A DNA stretch of 64,000 nucleotides from contig SUVW01000015.1 of NCBI GenBank assembly GCA_015061815.1, positions 1 through 64,000 of the forward strand. The letters are read 5' to 3'. A model generated the notes under the pieces. It did not search any database, was not told where the DNA came from, and saw nothing but the letters and a program-made list of their open reading frames with translations. Numbering within the stretch: position 1 is the first letter of the stretch; each line of letters starts with the position of its first letter. A program made the translations under genes and the position numbers. This DNA comes from Lentisphaerota bacterium (GTDB lineage Bacteria; Verrucomicrobiota; Lentisphaeria; Victivallales; Victivallaceae). Positions 43,816 through 52,892 of the stretch are shown piece by piece.

Positions 43816-44683
43816 TAAATTTTTCTTTGCTATGACGGTCGATGATGTGGCCTTGCGCGGTTGGTATTGTGAAGAGAACTTCCGCAAATTGATCGCATTT
43901 TTCGATGAGGAAAAGGTCAGGGGCACCTTTTTCGTTGTTCCGGTGGATGAGGAAACGGATAAGCCTTTCAATGAGATATTCCCGGAGATCCCGGGAATAA
44001 TCAAAGAGGCGGCGGCCAACGGTCATGCATTCGGTCAGCACGGGATCCGTCACAACCGTTTTGAACTGGGTATACCTCCGGCGATGGTGCTGGATCTGCC
44101 GCATGAAACGGAAAACAAGCGTTACGCGGCGGAAAACAAAGCGGCACTGGATGCCGATCATTCACTGGAAAATTGCCGGGAGAGATTGAGATTCGGCCGG
44201 GATATTCTGGAAAAGGTGTTGGGTTTTCCCATACGCGGATTCCGTTCTCCTGCGGTGCAGAACAGTTGCGGGATGTTTCAGGCTCTTGCTGAAGCGTATG
44301 ATTTTGACAGTTCACTGGTCTGGCAGCAGACCGGCTGGGATTATCCCAACAGTCACCCGGATGTTCCGCCCCGGGAACTGGATGCGGCGCGTTATGCGGA
44401 AATAGTTTCGGCATGTCCGGCAATAGAGTATCCGCTGGCCTGTGATTACACCTGGTTCCTGCCGCCGGAGCGTTATGAATTGACGCTGGCACTGGCGAAA
44501 CATGATATTGATGCATGCATCAAACTTGGAGTACCGTTTGTGCCGGTCTGTCATGTCGATCCGGTGTATGCCGGTGAGGGTATCCGGATGCTCCGGGATA
44601 TCTTTGCTTACGCCCGTCAGGCGGCGGCTGCTGCCGGGAAAGAGTTGGAGTTTACCACATTGGAAAAATTATCGGAAAGATAA
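43805..44683 (+). CDS. Polysaccharide deacetylase (NodB homology, CE4-like)
   Basis: 292 aa from the ATG at 43805, overlapping the end of the ASRT gene. NodB motif 1 is AMTVDDVALRG (D13, D14), motif 2 is FGQHGIRHNRFELG (H79, H83), motif 3 is GFRSPAVQNS. No signal peptide. CE4 enzymes remove acetyl groups from N-acetyl sugars or related compounds with a metal ion; cytosolic members can act on small molecules such as formamido or acetamido compounds. Last gene of the 42278-44683 unit. Confidence 0.87.
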   Translation: MPSDKFFFAMTVDDVALRGWYCEENFRKLIAFFDEEKVRGTFFVVPVDEETDKPFNEIFPEIPGIIKEAAANGHAFGQHGIRHNRFELGIPPAMVLDLPHETENKRYAAENKAALDADHSLENCRERLRFGRDILEKVLGFPIRGFRSPAVQNSCGMFQALAEAYDFDSSLVWQQTGWDYPNSHPDVPPRELDAARYAEIVSACPAIEYPLACDYTWFLPPERYELTLALAKHDIDACIKLGVPFVPVCHVDPVYAGEGIRMLRDIFAYARQAAAAAGKELEFTTLEKLSER

Positions 44684-44745
44684 TTGAAAGTACAGTCATC
44701 ACGGTGGTGCTGTGCGCAATAATCAAAAAAAGAAAGGGTGTGTTT

Positions 44746-45538
44746 ATGAAAAAAAGTACTTATTCTGTCCGACCTGCTCATGAGCAGGTAAAACACGCGT
44801 GTTTTACCTGCTCATGAGCAGGTAAAACACGCGTGTTTTACCTTAATAGAGCTTCTCGTAGTCATTGCGATCATCGCGATATTGGCGGCGATTTTGCTTC
44901 CGGCACTCAACTCTGCACGTGAACGCGGTCATGCCGCCAGCTGTATCAACAATTTGAAGCAGCTTACTACAATTTTCATTCAGTATGCCGATCAAAATGA
45001 TGATTATTACATTCCTTCTTCTTCAGTTCCGACTGCATGGGGAGCGATTAACTGGAATGAAACAGTTCACAAATATTCTCAACCCGGGGCAGAAAATTAT
45101 CAGTATGTTGAAATTTTGTTTTGCCCTAAAACCGGCCGTGTAGCTCCCAAACACACCGGTGGGGCATACAATGGTTCTCATCCCGGTTATGGTGCAATGA
45201 CTTACGGTCCGCTTTCCAATGGTGTCAACGGAAAACAATGGGCAGCAGGAGTAGCTCAATCAATGGATCCTTTCAAAACAACCAGAATCAGAAAACCGAG
45301 TATATCTGTTTTGGTGGGTGATTCAAAGAGAGGGGCTATTCCAGAATGCGGCTATGCCTGGATTAACAACTACACCAGTTCAAGAGGTGATGGTGTGGTT
45401 GGAGAAAGACATAACAAACAGGACAATTACGCATTTTGTGATGGTCATGTGAGTACTGTTGCCGCAACGGCTGTTAATGAATGGTTGGATAATGGCGGTT
45501 ATGATGATGAACATATGTATGCTGAATTGACATACTGA
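44746..45538 (+). pseudogene. Pseudopilin-like gene frameshifted by a 34-bp palindromic duplication
   Basis: The ATG at 44746 gives [20 protein letters not shown], then a stop at 44815 inside the second copy of a 34-bp repeat. With a single copy the leader would run in frame into [17 protein letters not shown] (from 44840) and the gene would encode about 252 residues. The rest is intact to 45538 and carries [14 protein letters not shown], the H-X9-DG motif. There is no usable start in the present downstream frame before a TTG at 44882 that lacks the sorting signal. Copy number of the repeat would switch the gene on and off, so it may be phase-variable rather than dead. Confidence 0.85.
44772..44842. 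repeat. 34-bp tandem repeat made of two palindromes
   Basis: Unit: ACCTGCTCATGAGCAGGT (perfect 18-bp palindrome) plus AAAACACGCGTGTTTT (perfect 16-bp palindrome). Copies at 44772-44805 and 44806-44839, then ACC. Because both parts are self-complementary, almost the whole array can fold as cruciform or as overlapping hairpins. 34 is one more than a multiple of three. Confidence 0.95.
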
Positions 45539-45903
45539 CCGGCAATCATAAAATATTCTGCCCGTTTCGGCGGATGATTTTCCGCCGGAACGAAAAACAG
45601 TAAATAATATCCATCTTTGTAAAATCCGTATGTCGGATAGAGATCGACTGTAAGTATGATCTTATCCATGCAATAACGGTCAGATCCACTCGGTGGATGC
45701 AGTGCGAGGTAAGGTCGCAGGTAAATCAAGGCGGATGAGCAGGATCCTCCTTCGCCGGAGGCTCCGGAGGACAAGGTGCAGTAAACCTGCTCGACTGAAC
45801 CGGCATCCGACGTTTTGACAAGAGATTATCCACGCTGCGCCACCGACGGTGGCATCACAACAGACAAACAATAACAATTATTAAAATAGAGAAAAATTGA
45901 ATA
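45539..45903. other. 365-bp gap without a clear gene
   Basis: Holds a small hairpin GCCACC-GAC-GGTGGC (45838-45852) and a CCTCC/GGAGG inverted word near 45748-45770 that recalls one at 62790-62814. A minus-strand frame of 56 codons ending at 45499 (starting DKIILTVDLYPTYGFYKDG) has no recognisable relative and overlaps the pseudopilin 3' end. I see no promoter I would defend. Confidence 0.5.
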
Positions 45904-48732
45904 ATGAAAATAAGAATTCTGGCACTGCTGGCTGCCGGGACCGGGGCGTTGTGTGCCCAAATCCCGGAAGTAAAGGTCCCTTTTGTGGAAAAAAGGTGGA
46001 TCAAAAATGATGTGCTGACCAAACAGTTTTCCACCCCCTGGAGCTTCGGTGCGGTGTTCCGGGGATTTGTCAAACTCGGTAAAAATGATCAGGACGCGGA
46101 AAAAGATACGCAGGTGCGGCTTTTCCATGATAAGCAAAAGCTCTACTTCGCCTTTTTCCGGACGGTGGCAACATCAGCATCCTGTGTCATTTCAGCACGT
46201 GACGGTTCGGTCTGGGGGGATGACAGCGTATCTTTATTCATCTCTCCGGATTCTGCCGAACCGGCACATTTCTACCAGATCATCATCAATGCCAATGGAG
46301 TGGTTTATGATGAAGAACGCTTCCCCGACGGTCGTTTTGATACCAAAAAAGATTTCCGGACATTGCAGGTAAATGTCTTCAAAGGTGAACGCGCCTGGAT
46401 GCTCTACGGTTCAATAGATCTGGCGGAAGCCGGGATTCAGGCCAACCGGAAATTTGCGGTCAATATGACCAGTCACCGCAAAGAAGCCGACGGCACCGAA
46501 GAGTATTCCACCTTTGCGCCGCTTGCCCGCCCGCAATTTCTGGTTCCGGAAAGTTTCATCCCCGCTTCACTTGCCGGTACTCAATACAACAAGCCGGCGG
46601 CATACAGTTTCGGCACTTACCCGGAACTCTGTCTGGATGGTGAGGGTGAATTCGGCACTTCCGAAAGATGGGTGCGCCGCAACGGAGCATCGGTTTCCCC
46701 CTGGTACAAAGGTTCCGGCAGTCACAGCATCAGTGTGATAAGCAAAGAGCGCAATGCCGTGCGCAACTGGTTCCATGCTTTGGATCTGGAACCGGGGACC
46801 CGTTACATGTTGAGCTTCCTCTGCCGTTATCATACGCTGGAAACCGGCAATCTGGTTCCCATCCGCATCCACTGTTACGACCGTAACGGCAAAACTCTGG
46901 CCATTTTCGACGGACCGGGGCTGGGCAATCTCGGCGGCGGGGTACCGAACTACCGTTTCGCTCCTTACAAAAAGGACTTCACCACTCCCGCAGGCACTGC
47001 CCGGGCGGAACTGGAAGTGAGGGTCACGGATATCGGCAGTATCAATCTGGATTCCATCAGTGTAAAGAAATTTGTGTCGGTCGTACATATTCCGGCATTG
47101 GTATATCCTGCGGAAAATGAGACCATCCGCACCAATATCATCAACTTCAAATGGAAACTTTTTGCCCGTGACGATCTGCGCCCGGGAACATTGACTCTGC
47201 AGTTTTCGCAGGATGTCTCTTTCCCGGCTGATAAGACCATCACCTTTGACGGCTGCGCTTACGATCCGGCCGACAGCCGGGGATGGCAGGAAGAACTTCC
47301 CGGACAGGGCAAGTGGTTCTGGCGGGCGAAGTTCGATGGCGAAGATGGCGGAGTATGGAGCAAACCCGCTTCATTTACCATTGATTACAATGCCGGTAAT
47401 GAAAAAATCGCTCCGGTGATCGGTGCTTTGCATCCCCGGGGCAGAATGGCGAAACGTGCCGGAAAGTACCGGATAAACTTCAATGACGGTGAAATATCTT
47501 CCGGATTGAAAAAGGTGCAGCTGCTCATCAACCGTGAAGATGTGAGCAAACAGGCGGCCGTTGACAGCAAAGGCATCACCTTTTCTCTGCCGGAAGACGG
47601 CAAAACATTCTATGAGATCCAGCTCTTTCTCACCGATAATAACGGCAACCGGGCCGAAGAGAACGATTTTATCGCCATTTTGCCCGGAAAAGGTAAAACC
47701 GTTGTTGACTCTAAAGGATTCATGACGGTTGACGGGAAAAGGATTTTCCCGATTTCCGGTTATGCTTACAGCGATGAAAAAGAGTTTCCGGCGATGAAAA
47801 AGTACGGTTACAACTCCAATATGACCCCCTGGGTCACTCCGGTAAATCCCGGTTGCTGGCGTATTATTGCCGATTGCACCCGTGCCGGATTGTATATGAT
47901 CCCCATCACTCTGCCGGAATTTCTCTGGGGCAAAGGATATATCAAAAGTAATACCCGCGCCGCCAGAAGATTTCTCGAAAAAGAGGCGGAATATGTCGCC
48001 AAACTGCAGGGACATCCCGGTGTGATCGGTTTCTACCTCGGCGATGAATCCATCGACGGCGGGTACAAAATGGATCGTTTCCAGGAGTATTACCGGGTAC
48101 TGAAAAATGCCTGTCCCGACCTGCCGATGACCTGGCTGCCGACTTACGGACAGAGTAATAAATTCGCCTGGGAAGGCTCGGCGAAAGCCTGCGATATCCT
48201 CTGGCACGATGATTATGTCAGCCAGAGAAATCAGCACTTGCTGCTGATGCCCGATATCGACCGGATAATGACATGGACAAAGAATAAACCATTCATGGAA
48301 ATTATCGGAGCCCATTCGCCGACCAGCGACTGGAAAAAGGCGGTACAGCGTTTCCCGACGTATACTGACCTGCGCTACTGCACATGGGCATCTCTCGTTT
48401 CCGGAGCAAAAGGTCTGGCTGTCTACATCGAAGGCAAGCGTAAGCCATTGACTTACAATCCATTTGAGGGTACTAACGCTCCCGATTTCCCGGAACGCCT
48501 GCGGCGGGTGATCAATGAAGCCGGTGCGGCTGTTCCCTGGCTGCTTTCCGATGAACTTCCGGCGGTGAAAAGTCAGGTCGTTTCCGGAAAAGTGCGGATA
48601 TTGGAAAGAGTCGCCAACGGCAAAACCATGACCGCCATTGTCAATGCCGGAGAAACTCCTGCCGAAGTGAAACTTGGCAACGGCAGGATCGTGAAACTTC
48701 CCCGGCTCGGAGTGGTTGTGGAATATTATTAA
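45904..48732 (+). CDS. Secreted CBM9-like plus barrel glycosidase-like protein
   Basis: 942 aa with a short signal peptide (MKIRILALLAAGTGALCA). Residues about 45-215 look like a CBM9/DOMON-type module (LYFAFFRTVATSASCVISARD, VWGDDSVSLFISPDS, FYQIIINANGVVYDE). A second binding-like sandwich follows (RWVRRNGASVSPWYKGSGSH), then an Ig-like part (NFKWKLFARDDLRPGTLTLQF) and a barrel from about 600 (RIFPISGYAYSDEKEFPAM, GVIGFYLGDESIDGG near residue 710 with a likely acid Glu). Same architecture idea as 20180-23491. Family not identifiable by eye. It follows the frameshifted pseudopilin, as the other large proteins follow theirs. Confidence 0.68.
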   Translation: MKIRILALLAAGTGALCAQIPEVKVPFVEKRWIKNDVLTKQFSTPWSFGAVFRGFVKLGKNDQDAEKDTQVRLFHDKQKLYFAFFRTVATSASCVISARDGSVWGDDSVSLFISPDSAEPAHFYQIIINANGVVYDEERFPDGRFDTKKDFRTLQVNVFKGERAWMLYGSIDLAEAGIQANRKFAVNMTSHRKEADGTEEYSTFAPLARPQFLVPESFIPASLAGTQYNKPAAYSFGTYPELCLDGEGEFGTSERWVRRNGASVSPWYKGSGSHSISVISKERNAVRNWFHALDLEPGTRYMLSFLCRYHTLETGNLVPIRIHCYDRNGKTLAIFDGPGLGNLGGGVPNYRFAPYKKDFTTPAGTARAELEVRVTDIGSINLDSISVKKFVSVVHIPALVYPAENETIRTNIINFKWKLFARDDLRPGTLTLQFSQDVSFPADKTITFDGCAYDPADSRGWQEELPGQGKWFWRAKFDGEDGGVWSKPASFTIDYNAGNEKIAPVIGALHPRGRMAKRAGKYRINFNDGEISSGLKKVQLLINREDVSKQAAVDSKGITFSLPEDGKTFYEIQLFLTDNNGNRAEENDFIAILPGKGKTVVDSKGFMTVDGKRIFPISGYAYSDEKEFPAMKKYGYNSNMTPWVTPVNPGCWRIIADCTRAGLYMIPITLPEFLWGKGYIKSNTRAARRFLEKEAEYVAKLQGHPGVIGFYLGDESIDGGYKMDRFQEYYRVLKNACPDLPMTWLPTYGQSNKFAWEGSAKACDILWHDDYVSQRNQHLLLMPDIDRIMTWTKNKPFMEIIGAHSPTSDWKKAVQRFPTYTDLRYCTWASLVSGAKGLAVYIEGKRKPLTYNPFEGTNAPDFPERLRRVINEAGAAVPWLLSDELPAVKSQVVSGKVRILERVANGKTMTAIVNAGETPAEVKLGNGRIVKLPRLGVVVEYY

Positions 48733-48760
48733 AATCTCCGGGGCAATGAGCCCTTGATAT

Positions 48761-48789
48761 TTGTATTCAACTTCCGGCGGCAGTATATT
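48761..48789 (+). promoter_or_regulatory. Promoter of the gene at 48902
   Basis: TTGTAT, 17 bases, TATATT. It lies inside a longer in-frame opening, which rules out translation starts before about 48796 and supports the ATG at 48902. The word CCGGCGGCAG within it is repeated in inverse as CTGCCGCCGG at 48859-48868. Confidence 0.6.
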
Positions 48790-48901
48790 ATTTCCGGGTG
48801 ATATCCTGACATGTATGACTGCGAAAATGTCTGCAGACAGGAGATTATCCGTGATGCACTGCCGCCGGATGAATGCATTACAACAAATGGAGATAACAAT
48901 T

Positions 48902-50932
48902 ATGAATGATAATTTTGAACATTGGGTGTGGACGGAATTGCTGGCGTTTGACCGGAATAAACCGGATCAGGGTGCCAAAGAGTATATTGATACTCTCGGT
49001 TTTGTGCCGCAGGGGGTCTGCCTGCTTCTGACTACACTGGATTTTGCAATGGCCCACAGGGGGATGGACAGTGAATTTGTTCTGCCGCCGGATCACTGTT
49101 CGCGCAACGGCCACCCGGCTAATGAACAGCGCACCCGTCAGGAATGGACAAATTACGATTTGCGGAATTTGATCTCTGAATTGAAAAAATACGGCTGCGA
49201 AGTTTATTACTCCAGTTTCAGCACCACCATGCTGGATAAATTTCATAAAGAGTGGGTTTCCGACCATCCGGAAGTGCGGGGAGTTTACTCCTGGTTCGAC
49301 GGTGATCCGGAGGGGCGGGGCAATGATATCTGCCTGATAAAAAATCTGGCTGACGGTACTCCGGTGGCAGATGTTTTTTCCTCCCGTCTTGTCCGCTGCT
49401 GCCTGGATTACGGGTTTGACGGTTTTCACGGTGCCGACGGCTGCGGTCCGGCATGGGCCAGCGCAACGGAAACGGATATGAGTGATTCGGTTCTGGCTGA
49501 ATTCATTCAGGAGCAATGGGATGTGCCGGGATTTGTTTCCGGTCCCTATGATGGAAATTTACAAACCTACATCCGCCGGTCAGAGTGGATTTGGGCCAAC
49601 CGCCGGACCGAATGGATAGATTTTCTCTGCCGTCAGTGGGCAAAAGCATGGCAGAAGATCACTTCCGCACTGCACGGAGCCGGGTTGAAAGCAGTTATCA
49701 ACAGTGCCAATACCCGGGGGGCATTCGATGCCATATATGAAACCGGGATAAATTACCGGATGATGGCTGAAACCGGGATCGATGCAATGGTCGTGGAAAC
49801 TGTCGCTCTCGGTTTGGAACTCGGCGGCGGCGATGTCCATCCCCATGATGATTACCCGGCAGTATTGCGGGAGATCCGCACTTTCGCACCGCAATTCAAG
49901 CTGATTTTCCTGCACGGGATCAAAGATGTCGTGGAAAATTGGGATAATCTGCGCCATGCGCCATGCGCCTATGAAAGAGAGTTGTGCCGCCTTGCCAACA
50001 GCTATTTTTTCAACGGCAGAACTCTCGAACGTGCCGCTTCCGGATTGCTCGGCTGTCTGGCCGACGGGATAAAGGATTCCGAATGGGAATTCATCCGTTC
50101 GCTGTGGCGCACTCACATATCCGCTGTTCCGCTGGCCGCCGGTGAGGTGACAACTCTGCACTGGCCCGGACAGATACTTGACGGTATCGCCGATTACAGC
50201 AGTGATGGTATGCTTTCGGCTCATGACCAGATCCGTAAACTTATGGAACATGGTGTCGGGATCGAAGCTGCTTCACCTCTGGAATTTGCCGGCCGGATAC
50301 CCGGAGTGAAACTGCTGGCTTCGGCTCATCTGCTTGCTCCGGAAGTTTTGCAGCAGCTGGCCGACAGCGGCGAAACGGTGATCTTTATGGGACGCGCCGG
50401 GAAATTGAAAAAATATTTTTCCCGGGGTGAGGTCATCTCCGATTCCCGGATCGCTCTGGTCGCGCTCAACACCGGAATCGCCGGAGTGCTTATCCCGGTC
50501 AGACGCGGCGGCAAGTGGCAGCCCGGCGGCGTGAAGGTGCGCTTCTGCGATTACCGTCCCCGAATGCCGGTAACTGAAGAATTCTGGGACAAAGCCGCAG
50601 CAATGATCCACCGTATCGCCGCTGCCGATGCCGACCGGCGGAATATTCCGTATGCCGCTTTGGGCAGAGAAAGTTCCTGTACGGTCCAGCAGCAGCTGAT
50701 TTCTCCGGATACTTTGCGGATAACGGTTGAAAACCGGGCCGTGTGGCAGCGGTGTAAAGCGGAAGTTTTCTGTTCCATGCCGATAAAATCGGTGCGGATA
50801 TTGACCTCTTTCCCGCTGCGGCCGGCCGGGAATGATGAAGCCGGATATCAGGTCAGACACGGCGACGGAAAGAACAGCATACTGCTGCCGGTGCCGCCGC
50901 GCGGCGTAACGGTGGCCGAGATACAGGTGTAG
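48902..50932 (+). CDS. Cytosolic barrel protein, putative glycosidase, family unknown
   Basis: 676 aa from the ATG at 48902 with GGAG nine bases ahead. No signal peptide. The first 440 residues read like a TIM barrel: VCLLLTTLDFAMAHRGMDSEF, CEVYYSSFSTTMLDKFHKEW, DYGFDGFHGADGCGPAW (strand-end acids), GLKAVINSANTRGAF, DAMVVETVALGLELGGGDVH. The last 230 residues include a Rossmann-like part (GVKLLASAHLLAPEVLQQLADSGETVI), as in glutamine-amidotransferase-like middle domains of GH42-type enzymes, and a beta domain. I recognise the layout (barrel, trimer-like domain, beta domain) but not a named family. Confidence 0.6.
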   Translation: MNDNFEHWVWTELLAFDRNKPDQGAKEYIDTLGFVPQGVCLLLTTLDFAMAHRGMDSEFVLPPDHCSRNGHPANEQRTRQEWTNYDLRNLISELKKYGCEVYYSSFSTTMLDKFHKEWVSDHPEVRGVYSWFDGDPEGRGNDICLIKNLADGTPVADVFSSRLVRCCLDYGFDGFHGADGCGPAWASATETDMSDSVLAEFIQEQWDVPGFVSGPYDGNLQTYIRRSEWIWANRRTEWIDFLCRQWAKAWQKITSALHGAGLKAVINSANTRGAFDAIYETGINYRMMAETGIDAMVVETVALGLELGGGDVHPHDDYPAVLREIRTFAPQFKLIFLHGIKDVVENWDNLRHAPCAYERELCRLANSYFFNGRTLERAASGLLGCLADGIKDSEWEFIRSLWRTHISAVPLAAGEVTTLHWPGQILDGIADYSSDGMLSAHDQIRKLMEHGVGIEAASPLEFAGRIPGVKLLASAHLLAPEVLQQLADSGETVIFMGRAGKLKKYFSRGEVISDSRIALVALNTGIAGVLIPVRRGGKWQPGGVKVRFCDYRPRMPVTEEFWDKAAAMIHRIAAADADRRNIPYAALGRESSCTVQQQLISPDTLRITVENRAVWQRCKAEVFCSMPIKSVRILTSFPLRPAGNDEAGYQVRHGDGKNSILLPVPPRGVTVAEIQV

Positions 50933-50976
50933 ATTTTTCTTCAGCAGCCGCAGATATTTCCGGCACATCGCAACAC

Positions 50977-51015
50977 GCGGGGACACTGTTTTCAGAGTAC
51001 TGTCCCCGCTGATTT
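50977..51015 (+). terminator. Hairpin terminator after 48902-50932
   Basis: GCGGGGACA pairs with TGTCCCCGC, followed by TGATTTTT. Stem nine bp with a 15-base loop. Confidence 0.6.
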
Positions 51016-51041
51016 TTCGATCGTTTTTTGAAGAGTGTTGC

Positions 51042-51070
51042 TTGAAAACAGTATTTCTTGGTGCTATATT
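51042..51070 (+). promoter_or_regulatory. Promoter of the secreted phosphoesterase
   Basis: TTGAAA, 17 bases, TATATT, with GGTGC before the -10 (extended -10). Very close to consensus. Confidence 0.7.
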
Positions 51071-51086
51071 ATTTACCACAATTGAG

Positions 51087-51105
51087 TCCCCGAAAACTCC
51101 GGGGA
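51087..51105 (+). promoter_or_regulatory. Hairpin in the 5' leader of the phosphoesterase
   Basis: TCCCCG and CGGGGA pair around seven bases, followed by ATTTTATTT, about 10 bases after the expected transcription start. It looks like a weak attenuator or a stabilising 5' hairpin; no riboswitch class is recognised. Confidence 0.4.
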
Positions 51106-51163
51106 ATTTTATTTGCAGTGCCGGGGGCGGCCAAATATTTATAAATAAGGAGAACGGGAAAAA

Positions 51164-52834
51164 ATGAAGTTGGTGCGGATCGTGATGCTGGTTTGGGTAT
51201 TGGGGATACTTTTGCCATCGTATGCGGCAAACAAACGCGCATTGCTGCCATGCTTGAGTAACATCAAAGTCAAATTGGATGGTATTCCGGATGAAGATTT
51301 CTGGAAAAAAAGCTGCAAAATAGATGATTTTCAGCTCTTCAAACGCAAACATCTCGATGCTCCGCAGGTAACAGTTGTCCGGATCTGCCTTGATGATAAA
51401 AATTGTTACATCGCTGTTGAATGCGACGAACCTCTCGGCGTGGTCAAGGGTAATCCCGATGGCAGTGCATGGAGTGGCGATCAGGTGGAAATTTTCCTCG
51501 GTTCCCCGGAGGGAAAGGATTGGTACCGGCAAATCGTTTTCGGCTTGAATGGAAAAACTTACAATGAATTTATCGAAGATGCCGATATGTCCCGGGCAGT
51601 TTATGCCGGGGAAAAACGCTGGAGTGCGGAGTTGATCATACCGCGCAGCGCACTCGGAGAATTTCAGGATAAATTGTACTTCAATATGCTGCGCGGCAGA
51701 AAAAATGCCAAACATACTCTGACCTGGAGCGATATCGTTTGGGCAGTAGATATGCACCGTTTCGGTATTTTGCAGATCTATACCCCGGAAAATGAGATCA
51801 TTCGCGGCCCCTGGTGTGCGGAAAACGGTGATACTTCAGCAGTGATCGCTTTTGAAACAGCCGACAACTGTGCCGCATCGGTCTTTTACCGCAAAAAAGG
51901 CGAAAATACGTTCCAGGAGGTGTACACTGATATCGAGGGAAGCATTCAGGATTCCGCTGATTCACTGCATCATGTTCTGTTGAAAAATCTTCAGCCGGGA
52001 ACCGTTTATGAATATCATACCGGGAATAATGATATCCGCACTTTCACCACATTGACTGCCGAACCGGCGGACTTCACCTTTGCTGTTACCACTGATACGC
52101 ACGGCCGGGATAAAGCTTTGCGCGAGGTATTGAAGCGCAGCGATGTGCAGAAATCTGACATCTTTATCCACCTCGGCGATATGATCACCGGAGTGGTCGG
52201 ACGCAACTCCTTTTATGAAGGATATCTTTCGGCTATGAGCGATTTGTGGCAGAAACCGTTTTTCAGTTTGCGCGGCAATCACGAATACCGGGGCAATGCG
52301 CCGGGAGTGTTTTTCGATATGCTCTATCCGGTTTCCCGCAAAGCGTATTACAGCTTTGTTTATAAAGGCGTATATTTTATGGTTCTGGATTTTGACGGCG
52401 ATTTGTGTCATGATACTGATTACATTGATGAGCAGTGCAAGTGGCTTGCTGAAGAAGTGAAAAGTCCGGAATTTTCTGCTGCCGAATTCCGGGTCATGCT
52501 GGTGCATCAGCCGCTGTTTGCCGGTCGCGGCGGCGGCAAAACCTTGTGCAAAGTCTTTTCCGGATTGCCGGAAAAAGCGCAGAATTCTTTTGATTTGGCG
52601 TTTTCCGGGCATGTCCATATTTATGAAAAATCCATGCCCGGCGATAAATATATTTTCTCGCTGCATCCGGGCCGCAACGGCAAAGTTGAAGCCATGCCGT
52701 TGAAATTCCCCGTACTGACCGGTGAAAAGGAAAGTGCGATCATTGTGGAGAAGAATTCAAAACAACTTCTGATAAAAGTTTTCAGCAAAGCACAGAATAA
52801 ACAGGTCGATGAGATCGTGATCAAACGCAAGTAA
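51164..52834 (+). CDS. Secreted calcineurin-like phosphoesterase with CBM9-like N-domain
   Basis: 556 aa with a signal peptide (KLVRIVMLVWVLGILLPSYAA). Residues about 30-210 form a CBM9/DOMON-like module (IKVKLDGIPDEDFWKKSC, AWSGDQVEIFLGSPEG), 215-298 a fibronectin-III-like part (LKNLQPGTVYEYHTGNN) as in purple acid phosphatases, then the metallophosphoesterase: TDTHG at 310-314, HLGDM at 336-340, RGNHEY at 370-375, LVHQP at 446-450 and SGHVHIYE at 481-488. All metal ligands are present. Exported phosphatase or phosphodiesterase, perhaps acting on phosphorylated glycans to which the first domain binds. Confidence 0.85.
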   Translation: MKLVRIVMLVWVLGILLPSYAANKRALLPCLSNIKVKLDGIPDEDFWKKSCKIDDFQLFKRKHLDAPQVTVVRICLDDKNCYIAVECDEPLGVVKGNPDGSAWSGDQVEIFLGSPEGKDWYRQIVFGLNGKTYNEFIEDADMSRAVYAGEKRWSAELIIPRSALGEFQDKLYFNMLRGRKNAKHTLTWSDIVWAVDMHRFGILQIYTPENEIIRGPWCAENGDTSAVIAFETADNCAASVFYRKKGENTFQEVYTDIEGSIQDSADSLHHVLLKNLQPGTVYEYHTGNNDIRTFTTLTAEPADFTFAVTTDTHGRDKALREVLKRSDVQKSDIFIHLGDMITGVVGRNSFYEGYLSAMSDLWQKPFFSLRGNHEYRGNAPGVFFDMLYPVSRKAYYSFVYKGVYFMVLDFDGDLCHDTDYIDEQCKWLAEEVKSPEFSAAEFRVMLVHQPLFAGRGGGKTLCKVFSGLPEKAQNSFDLAFSGHVHIYEKSMPGDKYIFSLHPGRNGKVEAMPLKFPVLTGEKESAIIVEKNSKQLLIKVFSKAQNKQVDEIVIKRK

Positions 52835-52848
52835 AGCTTCTGCATCAA

Positions 52849-52892
52849 GGGCTGCTGCAATCCCTCAAAAAAGGTGAGCAGCAGCTCTTTTT
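52849..52892 (+). terminator. Intrinsic terminator after the phosphoesterase
   Basis: GCTGCTGC pairs with GCAGCAGC, followed by TCTTTTTATTT. Its tail overlaps the nadE stop codon on the other strand, so it separates the convergent genes. Confidence 0.75.

Noticed and set aside
45499-45774. 91-codon minus-strand frame behind the broken pseudopilin
   Set aside because: No recognisable family, no ribosome site, overlaps the pseudopilin 3' end; kept only as a remark on the gap.
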